A DNA stretch of 64,000 nt from an uncultured Cohaesibacter sp. (GCF_963662805.1 NZ_OY759851.1:176431-240430); one strand, 5' to 3'; positions 20,197-29,448 are shown, numbered from the stretch's first letter. The notes: a model not told the origin generated them from the letters alone. Made by a program: numbers and translations.

Positions 20197-22014
20197 ATGC
20201 CAAATGCAGCAGAAGAGCGGTCAGTTGACCTGAATTGCCTAGACAATAGCCGAATTTTTCATTTTGTGATGATCAAGCCGACGCACTATGACGACGACGG
20301 CTATCCGATCCAGTGGTTGCGTTCGGCCATTCCATCCAACACTCTTGCGACACTCAACGGGCTTGCCGTTGCTGCCGTCGATGCGCAGGCGCTCGGGCCG
20401 GACATTGATGTGCGGCTGCATACCTATGACGAGACAAACCGGCGGATCAGGCCGGAGAATATCATCGCCAAGATCCGAAAGGATGGCGGCAAGGCGCTCA
20501 TCGGGTTTGTCGGGGTCCAATCGAACCAGTTTCCCCGAGCCGTGGATCTGGCGCGTATTTTCCGATCCGCAGGTCTACCTGTATGCATCGGTGGCTTTCA
20601 TGTCTCGGGATGCATCGCCATGCTTGATGTGATGCCGCCCGAACTCGTTGAAGCGCAGAAAATGGGGATTTCCTTCTTTGCCGGTGAGGCGGAGGAAGGA
20701 CGGCTTGATGTCGTCTTGCGGGACGCCTTCAATGACGAGCTGAAGCCGCTCTACAATTTCATGAATGATTTGCCGGGGCTTATCGAGCAGCCGACCCCGA
20801 TCCTGCCACCACGTCATATTGGCCGCACTGCCGGGGCGCACACCAGTTTTGATCTCGGGCGCGGCTGTCCCTATCAATGCTCCTTCTGCACCATCATCAA
20901 CGTGCAGGGACGCAAGAGCCGCTATCGCAGTGCCGATGATCTGGAGACGATCATTCGGGAGAATTATGCTCAGGGGATCAATCGCTTCTTCATCACCGAC
21001 GACAATTTCGCCCGCAACAGGGCTTGGGAGAGCATGTTCGACCGGTTGATCGAGTTGCGCGAGAGGGATCATCTCGACATCAAGTTCATCATTCAGGTTG
21101 ACACCCTGTGTCACAAGATCGACGGCTTCATCAACAAGGCGACGAGGGCAGGGGTGAACCGCGTCTTCATCGGGCTTGAGAATATCAATCCAGACAATCT
21201 GATGGCGGCCAAGAAGAAGCAGAACAAGATCACGGAATATCGGGACATGCTGCAGGCATGGCGGCGTCATGGGGCGACGACCTATGCGGGCTATATCATT
21301 GGCTTTCCCGGAGACAGCAAGGAGTCCATCCTTCGGGATATCGAGATCATCAAACGCGAGTTGCCCCTCGATCTGCTTGAATTCTTCTATCTCACGCCCC
21401 TGCCGGGATCGGAGGATCACAAGGTGATGATCAGTGAGGGGAAATGGACCGATCCGGACCTCAACAAATATGATCTCAATCACCGGGTATCCGCCCATCC
21501 ATGCATGAGTGATCAGGAGTGGGATGAAGCCTATCAGGCTGCGTGGAATGCCTATTATACGCCCGGGCACATGCGGACGATCCTACGGCGTGCTGCAGCT
21601 CACAAGCGAGGGCGTCCGGGGAACAAGCTGTTCCTGATGTGCTGGTTCTATTTCATGCTGAAGTTCGAGGGCATCCATCCGCTCGAAGGAGGATATTTCC
21701 GCCTCAAGTTCCGCAAGGACCGGAGACCGGGACTGCCACGCCAAACAATGCTCGGCTTTTATCTAGGCTATGGCGCGGAGATCGTGAGCAAGCATGTCAG
21801 GTATGGTCTGGCGCTCGCCAGCGTTCTGCCAAGCTATTGGCGCATCAAGAAGAACCCGAAGCGTTATGACTATAGCGATCTGGCCATTGTCGAACAGGGT
21901 GACACCGAAGGGGTGATGTTCGAAATGTTCAGCAAGACGCGCGGTGGGGTGGCTGAAGTCGAACGCTTGCGCAGGCAGCGGGCGTTGATTGATTCTGCCC
22001 GCGCCGGTGGTTAA
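20197..22014 (+). CDS. B12-binding-domain radical SAM protein
   Basis: The 605-residue protein has an N-terminal cobalamin-binding-like Rossmann region (GKALIGFVGVQSNQF, SAGLPVCIGGFHVSG) and a radical SAM domain with the [4Fe-4S] motif CPYQCSFC (Cys 224, 228, 231). SAM-barrel strands (RFFITDDNFARN, RVFIGLENINPDNL) and YIIGFPGDSKESI follow. The C-terminal 180 residues hold aromatic and basic helical segments (LFLMCWFYFMLKFEG) of unknown role. Related enzymes include BchE cyclase and the hopanoid protein HpnJ; no neighbour fixes the substrate. GGGGAG before ATG 20197 supports this start over the upstream TTG. It stands alone between ndk and a convergent LysE gene. Confidence 0.88.
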   Translation: MPNAAEERSVDLNCLDNSRIFHFVMIKPTHYDDDGYPIQWLRSAIPSNTLATLNGLAVAAVDAQALGPDIDVRLHTYDETNRRIRPENIIAKIRKDGGKALIGFVGVQSNQFPRAVDLARIFRSAGLPVCIGGFHVSGCIAMLDVMPPELVEAQKMGISFFAGEAEEGRLDVVLRDAFNDELKPLYNFMNDLPGLIEQPTPILPPRHIGRTAGAHTSFDLGRGCPYQCSFCTIINVQGRKSRYRSADDLETIIRENYAQGINRFFITDDNFARNRAWESMFDRLIELRERDHLDIKFIIQVDTLCHKIDGFINKATRAGVNRVFIGLENINPDNLMAAKKKQNKITEYRDMLQAWRRHGATTYAGYIIGFPGDSKESILRDIEIIKRELPLDLLEFFYLTPLPGSEDHKVMISEGKWTDPDLNKYDLNHRVSAHPCMSDQEWDEAYQAAWNAYYTPGHMRTILRRAAAHKRGRPGNKLFLMCWFYFMLKFEGIHPLEGGYFRLKFRKDRRPGLPRQTMLGFYLGYGAEIVSKHVRYGLALASVLPSYWRIKKNPKRYDYSDLAIVEQGDTEGVMFEMFSKTRGGVAEVERLRRQRALIDSARAGG

Positions 22015-22042
22015 GAGCCGAAGGTTTTCGGTGCGTGTTGTT

Positions 22043-22663
22043 CTAGCGGGTCGCTGCTGCTAGGGCAGCTCCAAAGCCGATGAAGGTCAAGCCGATGCCT
22101 CGGCGCAGATACTTCATTCTGAGCGCATCGGCGAAGAAGCCCCGGATGCGTCCCGATAGGATCATCACGCTGAGGTGGCTGACGAGGCACATCATGGCAT
22201 AACTGATGGCCAGCAGGATGCCATCCCGATGCAGGGTTGCCGGGTCGCTGAGAAAGGGTGGAATGATCGCCAGTTGCACGGCAATCGCCTTGGGGTTGGT
22301 GACGGCAACGCCAAGGGCAGTGAGGAATATGCTACGGCGTTTCGGGATAAGGGCGAGGCTCATGTCGGCCTCAAGAGACGAACGGTCGCGCCATGTCTTG
22401 ATACCGAGCCAGACAAGATAGATACCGCCGATGATCTTGAGAACAAAAAAGGCACCGCTCGAAGTGGCCATCAGGGCTCCGAGACCGAAGGTCACACCGG
22501 TGCCGATGATCGTCATCCCCAGAGTGTTGCCAAGGGCCGACCAGACAGTTATGCGGCTGCCATAGCGCAAGCTGTTGGAGAGAGTCAGCAAGAGGCTCGG
22601 GCCGGGGCTGAAGGCAGGCAGAACCGACAGGGCGACAAACAGCAACCAGGTATCAAAAGACAT
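22043..22663 (-). CDS. LysE/RhtB-family amino-acid exporter
   Basis: The 206-residue integral membrane protein has about six hydrophobic segments and the family signature near the N-terminus (SVLPAFSPGPSLLLTLSNSL), a Gly-rich helix (TIIGTGVTFGLGALMA) and GIYLVWLGIKTW. LysE/RhtB proteins export amino acids or small metabolites by exchange with protons; the cargo is not predictable. Met 22663 opens the first membrane segment. It lies downstream of the methyltransferase (186 bp) and converges on the radical SAM gene (28 bp). Confidence 0.88.
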   Translation of the reverse strand: MSFDTWLLFVALSVLPAFSPGPSLLLTLSNSLRYGSRITVWSALGNTLGMTIIGTGVTFGLGALMATSSGAFFVLKIIGGIYLVWLGIKTWRDRSSLEADMSLALIPKRRSIFLTALGVAVTNPKAIAVQLAIIPPFLSDPATLHRDGILLAISYAMMCLVSHLSVMILSGRIRGFFADALRMKYLRRGIGLTFIGFGAALAAATR

Positions 22664-22849
22664 TGCGGGAGGACTTTTCTTGATAGGGGACGTCTGACAA
22701 TGTGACCGGTACCGCCCAGTGCCAACTCCGAGACTTCTGGGAGGTATTCTCGGGGGCATTCTGGGGCGCACAGGGCCACGCCGGGTATCTCTATACCCAA
22801 ACCGGTTATTTCACAAGCGGAGTGATATTCACCAGACCGGATGCTGTGA

Positions 22850-23515
22850 TCAAAGATCGAAGACGTTGTTGCTGCGATAGAAGATCGACGTGCTGGCTCC
22901 GGCGTAGGATTGCGGTTTGAGGCCGCTCATAGTGAACTGCTTGAACCCCAATTCCTTTAGATGCCGAATGCCATCGTCCCAGGAATATTCGTTGACGTCA
23001 TCGAACAGGATAACGCCAGTCTCGGCCAGATTGTCGAGACAGGTCTTGGCGCAGTCGTTGCGATGAATGCCATCAATGACGATGACGTCGTAGAGCGTCT
23101 TGTCCCGCTTGATGAAGTGGCAATAGTCTTCGACGCTATCGCCAACGAAATGAATCTGGTTGTTTGGCAGAGCCTGACCCTTGATCAACTCATAAAAACC
23201 CTTGTGGTGCTCCAGCGAGACAACGGATCCGCAATGGCGCGCGAAGAAGAGGCTCGAATAACCGGAGCCATATTCGAACATGGTCATGTCGCTTGACAGA
23301 CGTTCTGTAAGGAACCCGATCATGGAGTAGTTCATCCAGGGGATCGGGTTGCCATCCTGATCAATGCTGCGTTCTTCGAGCAGGGATCGCCAGTAACCGG
23401 ATTTGCCGAGATAGTGCCGCCCGGATCGCATGCGTTTGATGAGGGCAAGGGCTTTGGCCTGTTCCTTGGGGGAACTGAACAGAAATCGCAGAAAGTCGCG
23501 GGCATAATCAAACAT
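22850..23515 (-). CDS. Class I SAM-dependent methyltransferase-like protein
   Basis: The 221-residue protein has a Rossmann methyltransferase core: SAM-binding motif MFEYGSGYSSLFFARHCGSV, acidic strand end VVSLEHHKGFYELI, and YDVIVIDGIHRNDCAKTCLDNL followed by TGVILFDDVNEYSWDDGIRHL. This pattern is common in proteins of polysaccharide clusters that methylate sugars or are FkbM-like. The acceptor is unknown. It lies 167 bp downstream of a glycosyltransferase-like gene on the same strand, consistent with a glycan role. Confidence 0.75.
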   Translation of the reverse strand: MFDYARDFLRFLFSSPKEQAKALALIKRMRSGRHYLGKSGYWRSLLEERSIDQDGNPIPWMNYSMIGFLTERLSSDMTMFEYGSGYSSLFFARHCGSVVSLEHHKGFYELIKGQALPNNQIHFVGDSVEDYCHFIKRDKTLYDVIVIDGIHRNDCAKTCLDNLAETGVILFDDVNEYSWDDGIRHLKELGFKQFTMSGLKPQSYAGASTSIFYRSNNVFDL

Positions 23516-23682
23516 GGCGTGCTCCGGATGCTGGTCTGTTGCCCGCGCTGGTTTGCAGGCGGCTTTCGGTACACCATCTTAGAGCAAGAATGATCTCGTG
23601 ATTGCATTTGTCTGCGTTTATCCGCGTATTTCCCCGGCTTTTTTGTACGAGTGTTTCTCGATGAGCCAGTCTCAGTCGTGTC

Positions 23683-24651
23683 TCAGGTCGCCTTGGCAGA
23701 CAGGGTGAGGCGGAATTCATCCCACGTCATGGGAGTAGTTGAGGGAGCGGGTCGTCCGTTGATCTTTGCCATCCAATAGGCAAGATCAAGGCGGAAGAAG
23801 TCATACTGGCCCTCGGTCAACCGGTCGAATTCCTCCTTGAGGCGTGCTTCAGTCAGCTCTGACCAGCTCCGGAGGATAACGACGGGGAGATTTTCATAAA
23901 GAGGATCGATTGGGGAGGTGGTTACGATGGGGATCGTGCCCAGAAGCAGCGCCTCCCATGTTCGGTGGCAATCAAGCCCGGCCCCCAGAGGGCTGAGGGT
24001 GAAGGCATAGGCGCTGTTCAGCTTCCAGCTTTCAGTCCGGGTCAGGAAATCCGGCTGGAAATAGATGGCAGCATGATCGGACTGCTCCATGCATTCTTTG
24101 CGATTGCCCCGGTCGGCCGCAAAGTGCCAGTTAGAGAAGGCCAATTTGATCTTCTTGACGATTGGCCCTGCCTCAACATGGAACTGGCAGAGAGTTGCTT
24201 CCTGCTCTCCGGGGCTTTGGGCCATGCCCCAGCGGTGTTGGTCGCCATCTTTCGCTGCGGCAAGGGTGTGATAGTCAACGCCAAGCGGAATGGGATGAAG
24301 CTTCTCGTGGCTGTGGTCTAGATTCTGGGCATACCAGGCGGTCAAAAAGCGGTTGTTGAGCAGGGCGTTGAAGACCTTCGGCTCGATATCCCGAGCGCTC
24401 ACCGATTTGATCGTGTCGCCGGTGACCAGCGTGAAGGGCTTGCGGATTCGCCACAGATGCCAGCGCACGAAACGGGGGAGCTGGTTGACCGTCAGATAGA
24501 TAACACCAGCGCGGCTGTTGAGGCGTTTTGCGAACTCCCACGGGATTTTGCGCATCGAGGATGTGGGGCTGGCGACGTGCGTTCTGGTTGACTTCAGGAT
24601 GCCGCGGCTTGAAACAAATCGGCACTGGTGCTCTTCGGTGGCGTCCGTCAT
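23683..24651 (-). CDS. Exostosin/GT47-like glycosyltransferase-type protein
   Basis: The 322-residue soluble protein has no signal peptide. The segment LSPLGAGLDCHRTWEALLLGTIPIV resembles the nucleotide-sugar-binding C-terminal region of exostosin-like (GT-B) proteins, where a conserved Glu and hydrophobic loop precede IPIV. Upstream it has HPIPLGVDYHTLA and an Arg-rich stretch. Assignment is by local pattern only. It is 39 bp downstream of the GT69-like gene, so the two are probably co-transcribed and may act on the same surface glycan. Confidence 0.6.
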   Translation of the reverse strand: MTDATEEHQCRFVSSRGILKSTRTHVASPTSSMRKIPWEFAKRLNSRAGVIYLTVNQLPRFVRWHLWRIRKPFTLVTGDTIKSVSARDIEPKVFNALLNNRFLTAWYAQNLDHSHEKLHPIPLGVDYHTLAAAKDGDQHRWGMAQSPGEQEATLCQFHVEAGPIVKKIKLAFSNWHFAADRGNRKECMEQSDHAAIYFQPDFLTRTESWKLNSAYAFTLSPLGAGLDCHRTWEALLLGTIPIVTTSPIDPLYENLPVVILRSWSELTEARLKEEFDRLTEGQYDFFRLDLAYWMAKINGRPAPSTTPMTWDEFRLTLSAKAT

Positions 24652-24690
24652 TGCGTCTTCACTCTCCGCGGTATGTTTCAGGGTGGCTCA

Positions 24691-25560
24691 TCAGATGAAG
24701 CGTTTCAGGAACAGTCTGAGTTTGTCCCGTTTCTTCTGCCATTTGGTTTTCGGCGGCGCATGGGCTTCGGTGCCAAGGGCATTGATGAGGCCCGCATCGA
24801 TGAAGAGCTTGCCACCCTTTTCCCTGATCTGCCGGTTGAAGGCGACATGCTCGCAAATCTCGTTGCCATCCTTGTCGAGACCGATGTAGCGACAGCCTTC
24901 AAGCGCGGAGAAACGATAGATGCCGAGGCCGCCGAAGGCGCTCTCCACCTCGACCAGTCCGCGATCTTCGGGCAGGGTGAAGCGGAGGGTGGTGATGTAG
25001 GTGTCGATCGCTTCGCGCTTTTCCATGCCCTCGGGCCGGTTGCGCACCTTCTCCCAGATATCGTAAGGGCAGAGGTCCGGATGACGTAGGGCCCAGAGAT
25101 CGCAATAGTCTGTCTTCTGGTTGGCAAACAGTCCTGCCCAGTTGCCACGGTCGTCCTTTGCGTAACCAGCAATGCGATCTATGTCGATGGTCGAGTTGGC
25201 GCCGTCCATGTCGAGCAGAAGAAGATAGGCATTCTGTGGATCGTCGATCACTTCGCTGGCGATCTCGACGATACGGTTGCGCAGAAAGGCAAGGCGGTCG
25301 GTGCGCAGCGGATGTTTGCGGCCGATCCGGTCATGAAACTCGATGGTCGCGTTGGTGTGGCTGATGTCGAACGCGCGCAATATCGCTTTGGTGGTGTCGA
25401 GGGAGTCGTTTTCAAGAAAGATGAAGTGGCTCTTGTCAAATCTCTCGGCGAGCGCCTCGAGCTGGGAAAAGAGGTTTGGCAAGGAATGGGCGCAGTCCCG
25501 GGCCAATCCCGCAATCACGAGCTCCTTGTTGATCCTTGCCTCGGCCTTCCCTTCATGCAT
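24691..25560 (-). CDS. Putative glycosyltransferase, GT69 (CAP59)-like
   Basis: The 289-residue protein starts at the Met at 25560 (GGAG 9 nt upstream). It has the N-terminal nucleotide-binding pattern VIAGLARDCAHSLPNLFSQL with FIFLENDSLDTTKAIL, a metal-binding DxD in YLLLLDMDGANSTI, and ESAFGGLGIYRFSALEGCRYIG near the C-terminus. This resembles the CAP59-type mannosyltransferase family seen in bacteria and fungi; donor and acceptor are unknown. The basic C-terminal tail (KTKWQKKRDKLRLFLKRFI) may contact the membrane. The gene begins 52 bp after purN, so it can be read through from the pur operon. Confidence 0.65.
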   Translation of the reverse strand: MHEGKAEARINKELVIAGLARDCAHSLPNLFSQLEALAERFDKSHFIFLENDSLDTTKAILRAFDISHTNATIEFHDRIGRKHPLRTDRLAFLRNRIVEIASEVIDDPQNAYLLLLDMDGANSTIDIDRIAGYAKDDRGNWAGLFANQKTDYCDLWALRHPDLCPYDIWEKVRNRPEGMEKREAIDTYITTLRFTLPEDRGLVEVESAFGGLGIYRFSALEGCRYIGLDKDGNEICEHVAFNRQIREKGGKLFIDAGLINALGTEAHAPPKTKWQKKRDKLRLFLKRFI

Positions 25561-25612
25561 GTCCCGGTGCTCCTGTGATCCGGCTTTGATGGTCGCCGGA
25601 TGGCGCGGTCTG

Positions 25613-26269
25613 TCAGTTGACCAGCTGGGCGTCGTCAGCCACCGGCTCGTCGTGGCGAATGGTGACGCGCATACCGTCCACACTTACCCTGTCGCCCGCA
25701 ACAAGGGCAAGGGCATGGGGATAGATGCGATGTTCGGCGACGAGAATCCGTGCGGCGAGACTATCTGCGTCATCTCCATCGATGACGGGGACAGCGGCCT
25801 GACAGATGATGGGCCCTGAATCCATGTCCGCCCGCACGAAATGGACGGTGCAGCCTGACAGGCGGCAGCCGGTCTCAATGGCACGTTCATGGGTATGCAG
25901 GCCCTTGAAGGAGGGCAGGAGGGACGGATGAATGTTGAGCATCCGGTCGGTCCATTTGCCGACAAAACCTGCGGTCAGAATGCGCATGAAGCCGGCGAGC
26001 ACGACGAGCTCGATCGTGTTATCTTCGAGCACTTTCTGGATCTCGGCGTCGAATGCCTTGCGATCGCCCTTGAAGGGACGATGATCGACAACGGCGGTCG
26101 CTATGCCTTCGGCGGCAGCGGTCTCCAGGCCCTTCGCATCGGCATTGTTGGCCAGAACCAGTGCGATTTCGGCGGGATAGTCGGGGTCTCGGGCGGCCTT
26201 GAGGATGGCGGTCATGTTGCTACCGCGCCCTGAGATCAGGATCGCGGTGCGCTTCTTTGCTCCGCTCAT
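25613..26269 (-). CDS. purN: Phosphoribosylglycinamide formyltransferase
   Basis: Transfers a formyl group from 10-formyl-tetrahydrofolate to GAR, step three of purine synthesis. The 218 residues contain the substrate loop ISGRGSNMTAIL, the catalytic region LAGFMRILTAGFV with NIHPSLLPSFKG, and CTVHFVRADMDSGPIICQ. The gap to purM is 4 bp, a tight purM-purN operon. Confidence 0.96.
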   Translation of the reverse strand: MSGAKKRTAILISGRGSNMTAILKAARDPDYPAEIALVLANNADAKGLETAAAEGIATAVVDHRPFKGDRKAFDAEIQKVLEDNTIELVVLAGFMRILTAGFVGKWTDRMLNIHPSLLPSFKGLHTHERAIETGCRLSGCTVHFVRADMDSGPIICQAAVPVIDGDDADSLAARILVAEHRIYPHALALVAGDRVSVDGMRVTIRHDEPVADDAQLVN

Positions 26270-26273
26270 GGCC

Positions 26274-27365
26274 TTATGCTCCGAAATTGATCATGGTGTC
26301 ATAAACCACGGCGTCACCGTCACGCGGTTTGAGCGTGCCGAGGCGAACCGGGGCTTCGCCCGCAGCTGACAAGACGACCATGAGGTCATCAACCTTGTCC
26401 TCTTCGGCGACGAGGATCATGCCGATGCCGCAGTTGAAGGTGCGCAGCATTTCGGTATCGGCAACACCGCCGAGCTTCTGCAGCCAGCCAAAGACCGCTG
26501 GTGGTGTGATCGCGGCAAGATCGAGATGGGCCGTCAGATCATCAGGCAGGACGCGCGGGATATTCTCGGGGAAACCGCCGCCGGTGATGTGGGCAAGAGC
26601 CTTGATCGAGCCGGTTTCGCGAATGGCGGCAAGGACAGAGCGCACATAGATGCGGGTCGGCTCGAGCAGGGCCTCACCGATGGATTTGCCCTCGGCAAAG
26701 GGAGCGGGATCGGTAAAGGCAAGGCCGTTGGTCTCCAGAATGCGCCGGACAAGCGAGAAGCCGTTGGAATGAACGCCGGAGGACGCCAGACCGATAAGAG
26801 CATCGCCCGCCTTCACCCCGGTCGGCAGCAATGTGCCACGCTCGGCGGCGCCGACGGCGAAGCCTGCAAGGTCATAGTCCTTTTCGGCATACATGCCGGG
26901 CATTTCAGCCGTCTCGCCACCAATCAGAGCACAATTGGCCTGACGGCAGCCTTCGGCGATCCCGGCGATCACATCGGTTGCGGCTTCGACTTCCAGTTTG
27001 CCGGTGGCAAAATAGTCGAGGAAGAAGAGCGGTTCTGCGCCCTGTACCACCAGATCGTTGACGCACATGGCGACAAGGTCGATGCCGACGGTGTCGTGCT
27101 TTCCGGTCTCGATGGCGACCTTCAGCTTGGTGCCGACGCCATCGTTGGCGGCGACCAGAACCGGGTCGCTAAAGCCTGCGCCCTTGAGGTCGAACAGGCC
27201 ACCGAAGCCACCGATGTCGGTGTCAGATCCGGGGCGGGAGGTGGATTTGACAATCGGTTTGATGGCATTGACCAGCGCGTTGCCCGCATCGATGTCCACG
27301 CCCGCGTCGGCGTAGGTCAGATGGTTCGAAATCGGGGCTTTGTTGTCATTGGGCTGATCGGTCAT
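26274..27365 (-). CDS. purM: Phosphoribosylformylglycinamidine cyclo-ligase
   Basis: AIR synthetase, ATP-dependent ring closure in purine synthesis. The 363 residues have LTYADAGVDIDAGNALV near the start, FGGLFDLKGAGFSDPVLVAANDGVGTKL, VNDLVVQGAEPLFFLDYFATGKL and GGETAEMPGMYAEKDYDLAGFAVG, and end with the AIRS C-domain. First gene of purM-purN, divergent from the phosphatidyltransferase gene. Confidence 0.96.
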   Translation of the reverse strand: MTDQPNDNKAPISNHLTYADAGVDIDAGNALVNAIKPIVKSTSRPGSDTDIGGFGGLFDLKGAGFSDPVLVAANDGVGTKLKVAIETGKHDTVGIDLVAMCVNDLVVQGAEPLFFLDYFATGKLEVEAATDVIAGIAEGCRQANCALIGGETAEMPGMYAEKDYDLAGFAVGAAERGTLLPTGVKAGDALIGLASSGVHSNGFSLVRRILETNGLAFTDPAPFAEGKSIGEALLEPTRIYVRSVLAAIRETGSIKALAHITGGGFPENIPRVLPDDLTAHLDLAAITPPAVFGWLQKLGGVADTEMLRTFNCGIGMILVAEEDKVDDLMVVLSAAGEAPVRLGTLKPRDGDAVVYDTMINFGA

Positions 27366-27679
27366 GTCGAATCCCTGATAGCTCTTGATAATCGTGCTTG
27401 GAGTTTGTCCTGAAACACACGAAATTCACGCCAAATGCAAGCCCCTATAACCGGCTCCATGGCAAAAAGCCCGCTATGCACATTTGTTTGCGGCTCAAAG
27501 ACTTGGAAATCCCGTATCCGACGCCCAAGTGTAGCTTGAAATTTCTTGAAGCAAGGTCGAAAAGCTGGAACGCTGACACTCAGGCCAAAGACAGACAGGT
27601 GCAACGTGTGAGCCTGCCGGTCCCTGTGGTGCTGCGCTTGCTTCGTTGTCCTTGAAATGAAGAAGGGAATTGGGACCCG
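27366..27679. other. Intergenic region between purM and the phosphatidyltransferase gene
   Basis: A 314-bp divergent region that must hold both promoters. Short open frames occur on both strands but have no ribosome-binding site and no recognisable protein pattern. I see no clear operator or riboswitch. Confidence 0.5.
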
Positions 27680-28237
27680 GTGACCCTACCTAACATCATC
27701 ACAATCTGTCGATTGTTTCTGGTTCCTGTCGTGGTGTGGCTTCTGGTGGATGGCCGCTATGGTAGCGCCTTCTGGATCTTCGTCATCGCAGGCCTGTCGG
27801 ATGGCGTCGATGGCATTCTGGCGCGCAGGTTCAACGCTCAATCGCAGCTTGGGGCCTATCTCGATCCGGTTGCGGACAAGGCGCTGCTGGTTAGCATTTT
27901 CATGACGCTGGGGCTGCTCAAAGTCATTCCCGCCTACATCGTCATTGCGGCGGTCAGTCGTGATATCCTGATCGTCGGGGCGGTTGTGCTGTCGTGGATG
28001 ATGGATCGGCCAGTGGACATGAAGCCGCTGTTCGTCTCCAAGGCGAACACCATGTTCCAGATCCTTTATGCTGCCATGGTGATGGCCATGCTTGGCTTCG
28101 AGATCAGCTTCGGCGAGGCGACAAGGATGCTGGGCTATCTTGTCGTTGGCCTGACGATTGTCTCCGCCATAGCCTATCTGGTGGACTGGATCGTGCACAT
28201 GGCACAGGACGACGATCCTGCCGAACGGGATGAGTAA
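27680..28237 (+). CDS. CDP-alcohol phosphatidyltransferase family membrane protein
   Basis: The 185-residue integral membrane enzyme opens with GTG and carries the CDP-alcohol motif as DGVDGILARRFNAQSQLGAYLD...D, matching DG-x2-AR-x8-G-x3-D-x3-D. It would transfer a phosphatidyl group from CDP-diacylglycerol to a small alcohol, most likely glycerol-3-phosphate or glycerol. It is probably not the only PgsA, since this locus type often carries an extra copy. The stop codon lies in a 15-bp tandem duplication. First gene of a plus-strand run with the AI-2E protein and hdaA. Confidence 0.88.
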   Translation: MTLPNIITICRLFLVPVVVWLLVDGRYGSAFWIFVIAGLSDGVDGILARRFNAQSQLGAYLDPVADKALLVSIFMTLGLLKVIPAYIVIAAVSRDILIVGAVVLSWMMDRPVDMKPLFVSKANTMFQILYAAMVMAMLGFEISFGEATRMLGYLVVGLTIVSAIAYLVDWIVHMAQDDDPAERDE

Positions 28238-28252
28238 GAACGGGATGAGTAA
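28223..28252. repeat. Perfect 15-bp tandem duplication across a stop codon
   Basis: GAACGGGATGAGTAA occurs twice head to tail (28223-28237 and 28238-28252). The first copy encodes the last four residues (ERDE) and stop of the phosphatidyltransferase; the second repeats the same codons and stop outside the gene. Confidence 0.95.
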
Positions 28253-28344
28253 GGAAGGGAACTGAAAACTGCGCTTTGCGTTCGTCATCAAGCTGGTATA
28301 GAAACCGGGGCAAACGATCCCCAAGACTGATCTGGAGAGAGTGA

Positions 28345-29448
28345 ATGTCGGTTCAAAAGCAGTTTACGGCCTGGATGATCACGCTCGGCGTGTCAATTCT
28401 TTGCCTCTATCTATTCCGCGGTATCCTGCTTCCCTTTGTTGCCGGCATGGCTCTGGCCTATCTGCTCGATCCGGTTGCAGACTTCTTCGAACGGGTTGGC
28501 ATGAGCCGGATGTGGGCGACGGTTTCCGTGCTGCTGCTGTTCGTGTTCGTCTTCCTTTTGCTGATGGTTCTGATCGTGCCGACCCTCGTGCACCAGATGT
28601 CCGGGTTTTCCCAGAACCTGCCGGGCTACATCGCCTCATTGCAGGAGCTTCTGGTCAATCAGAGTTCGAAGTTTCTTCCTTCCTTCCTGTCGGATTTTGA
28701 CGCAACAAGCCTTCAGGCCAATGTGAAGGATCTGGTCGGGCAGGGGGCGTCCTGGATCGGCAAACTCATCCAGTCGCTCTGGAACGGCGGGCAGGCGCTG
28801 ATCGATATGGTGGCGCTGATCGTCATCACGCCGGTCGTTGCCTTTTATCTGCTCTATGACTGGGACCGGATGATCGCGACCATCGATGACCTGCTGCCGC
28901 GCGATCATCAATATACGATCCGGCGCCTTGCGGACGAGATCAACAATTCTGTGTCCGGTTTCGTGCGCGGGCAGATCATGGTGGGGTTGATCCTCGGGAT
29001 CTTCTATGCGGTCGCGCTGTCTCTACTTGGACTCAATTTCGGGTTATTGATCGGCCTTGGAGCCGGGATCATCAGCTTCATTCCCTATGCTGGAGCGACA
29101 CTGGGTCTTGTCGTCTCCACCGGTGTTGCCATCGTGCAGTTCTGGCCCGATCCGGTGCCGATTGCGTTTGCACTGGGGATTTTCGCCTTTGGTCAGTTCA
29201 TCGAGGGTAATTTCCTGCAGCCGCGACTCGTAGGTGAGCGGGTTGGCCTGCATCCGGTATGGCTGATGTTTGCCCTGTTGGCGTTCGGCTCGCTGTTCGG
29301 GTTTGTGGGTATGCTGATTGCTGTCCCGACGGCTGCGGCCATTGGCGTGATCATCCGCTATGTGCTCGAGCAATACCGGCATTCGCCGATGTATCGGGGG
29401 CAGGCGGACGGCTTGATCGTTCCGCCAAGCAATGAGGAAGAGGACTGA
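28345..29448 (+). CDS. AI-2E family transporter (PerM-like)
   Basis: The 367-residue polytopic membrane protein has the family layout: two or three N-terminal helices (GILLPFVAGMALAYLLDP), a long soluble-looking middle, and a C-terminal helix bundle with GLLIGLGAGIISFIPYAGAT and IEGNFLQPRLVGERVGLHPVW. Members have been linked to AI-2 export or Na+/H+ antiport; the function here is not fixed. It lies between the phosphatidyltransferase and hdaA, conserved in Rhizobiales. Confidence 0.92.
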   Translation: MSVQKQFTAWMITLGVSILCLYLFRGILLPFVAGMALAYLLDPVADFFERVGMSRMWATVSVLLLFVFVFLLLMVLIVPTLVHQMSGFSQNLPGYIASLQELLVNQSSKFLPSFLSDFDATSLQANVKDLVGQGASWIGKLIQSLWNGGQALIDMVALIVITPVVAFYLLYDWDRMIATIDDLLPRDHQYTIRRLADEINNSVSGFVRGQIMVGLILGIFYAVALSLLGLNFGLLIGLGAGIISFIPYAGATLGLVVSTGVAIVQFWPDPVPIAFALGIFAFGQFIEGNFLQPRLVGERVGLHPVWLMFALLAFGSLFGFVGMLIAVPTAAAIGVIIRYVLEQYRHSPMYRGQADGLIVPPSNEEED

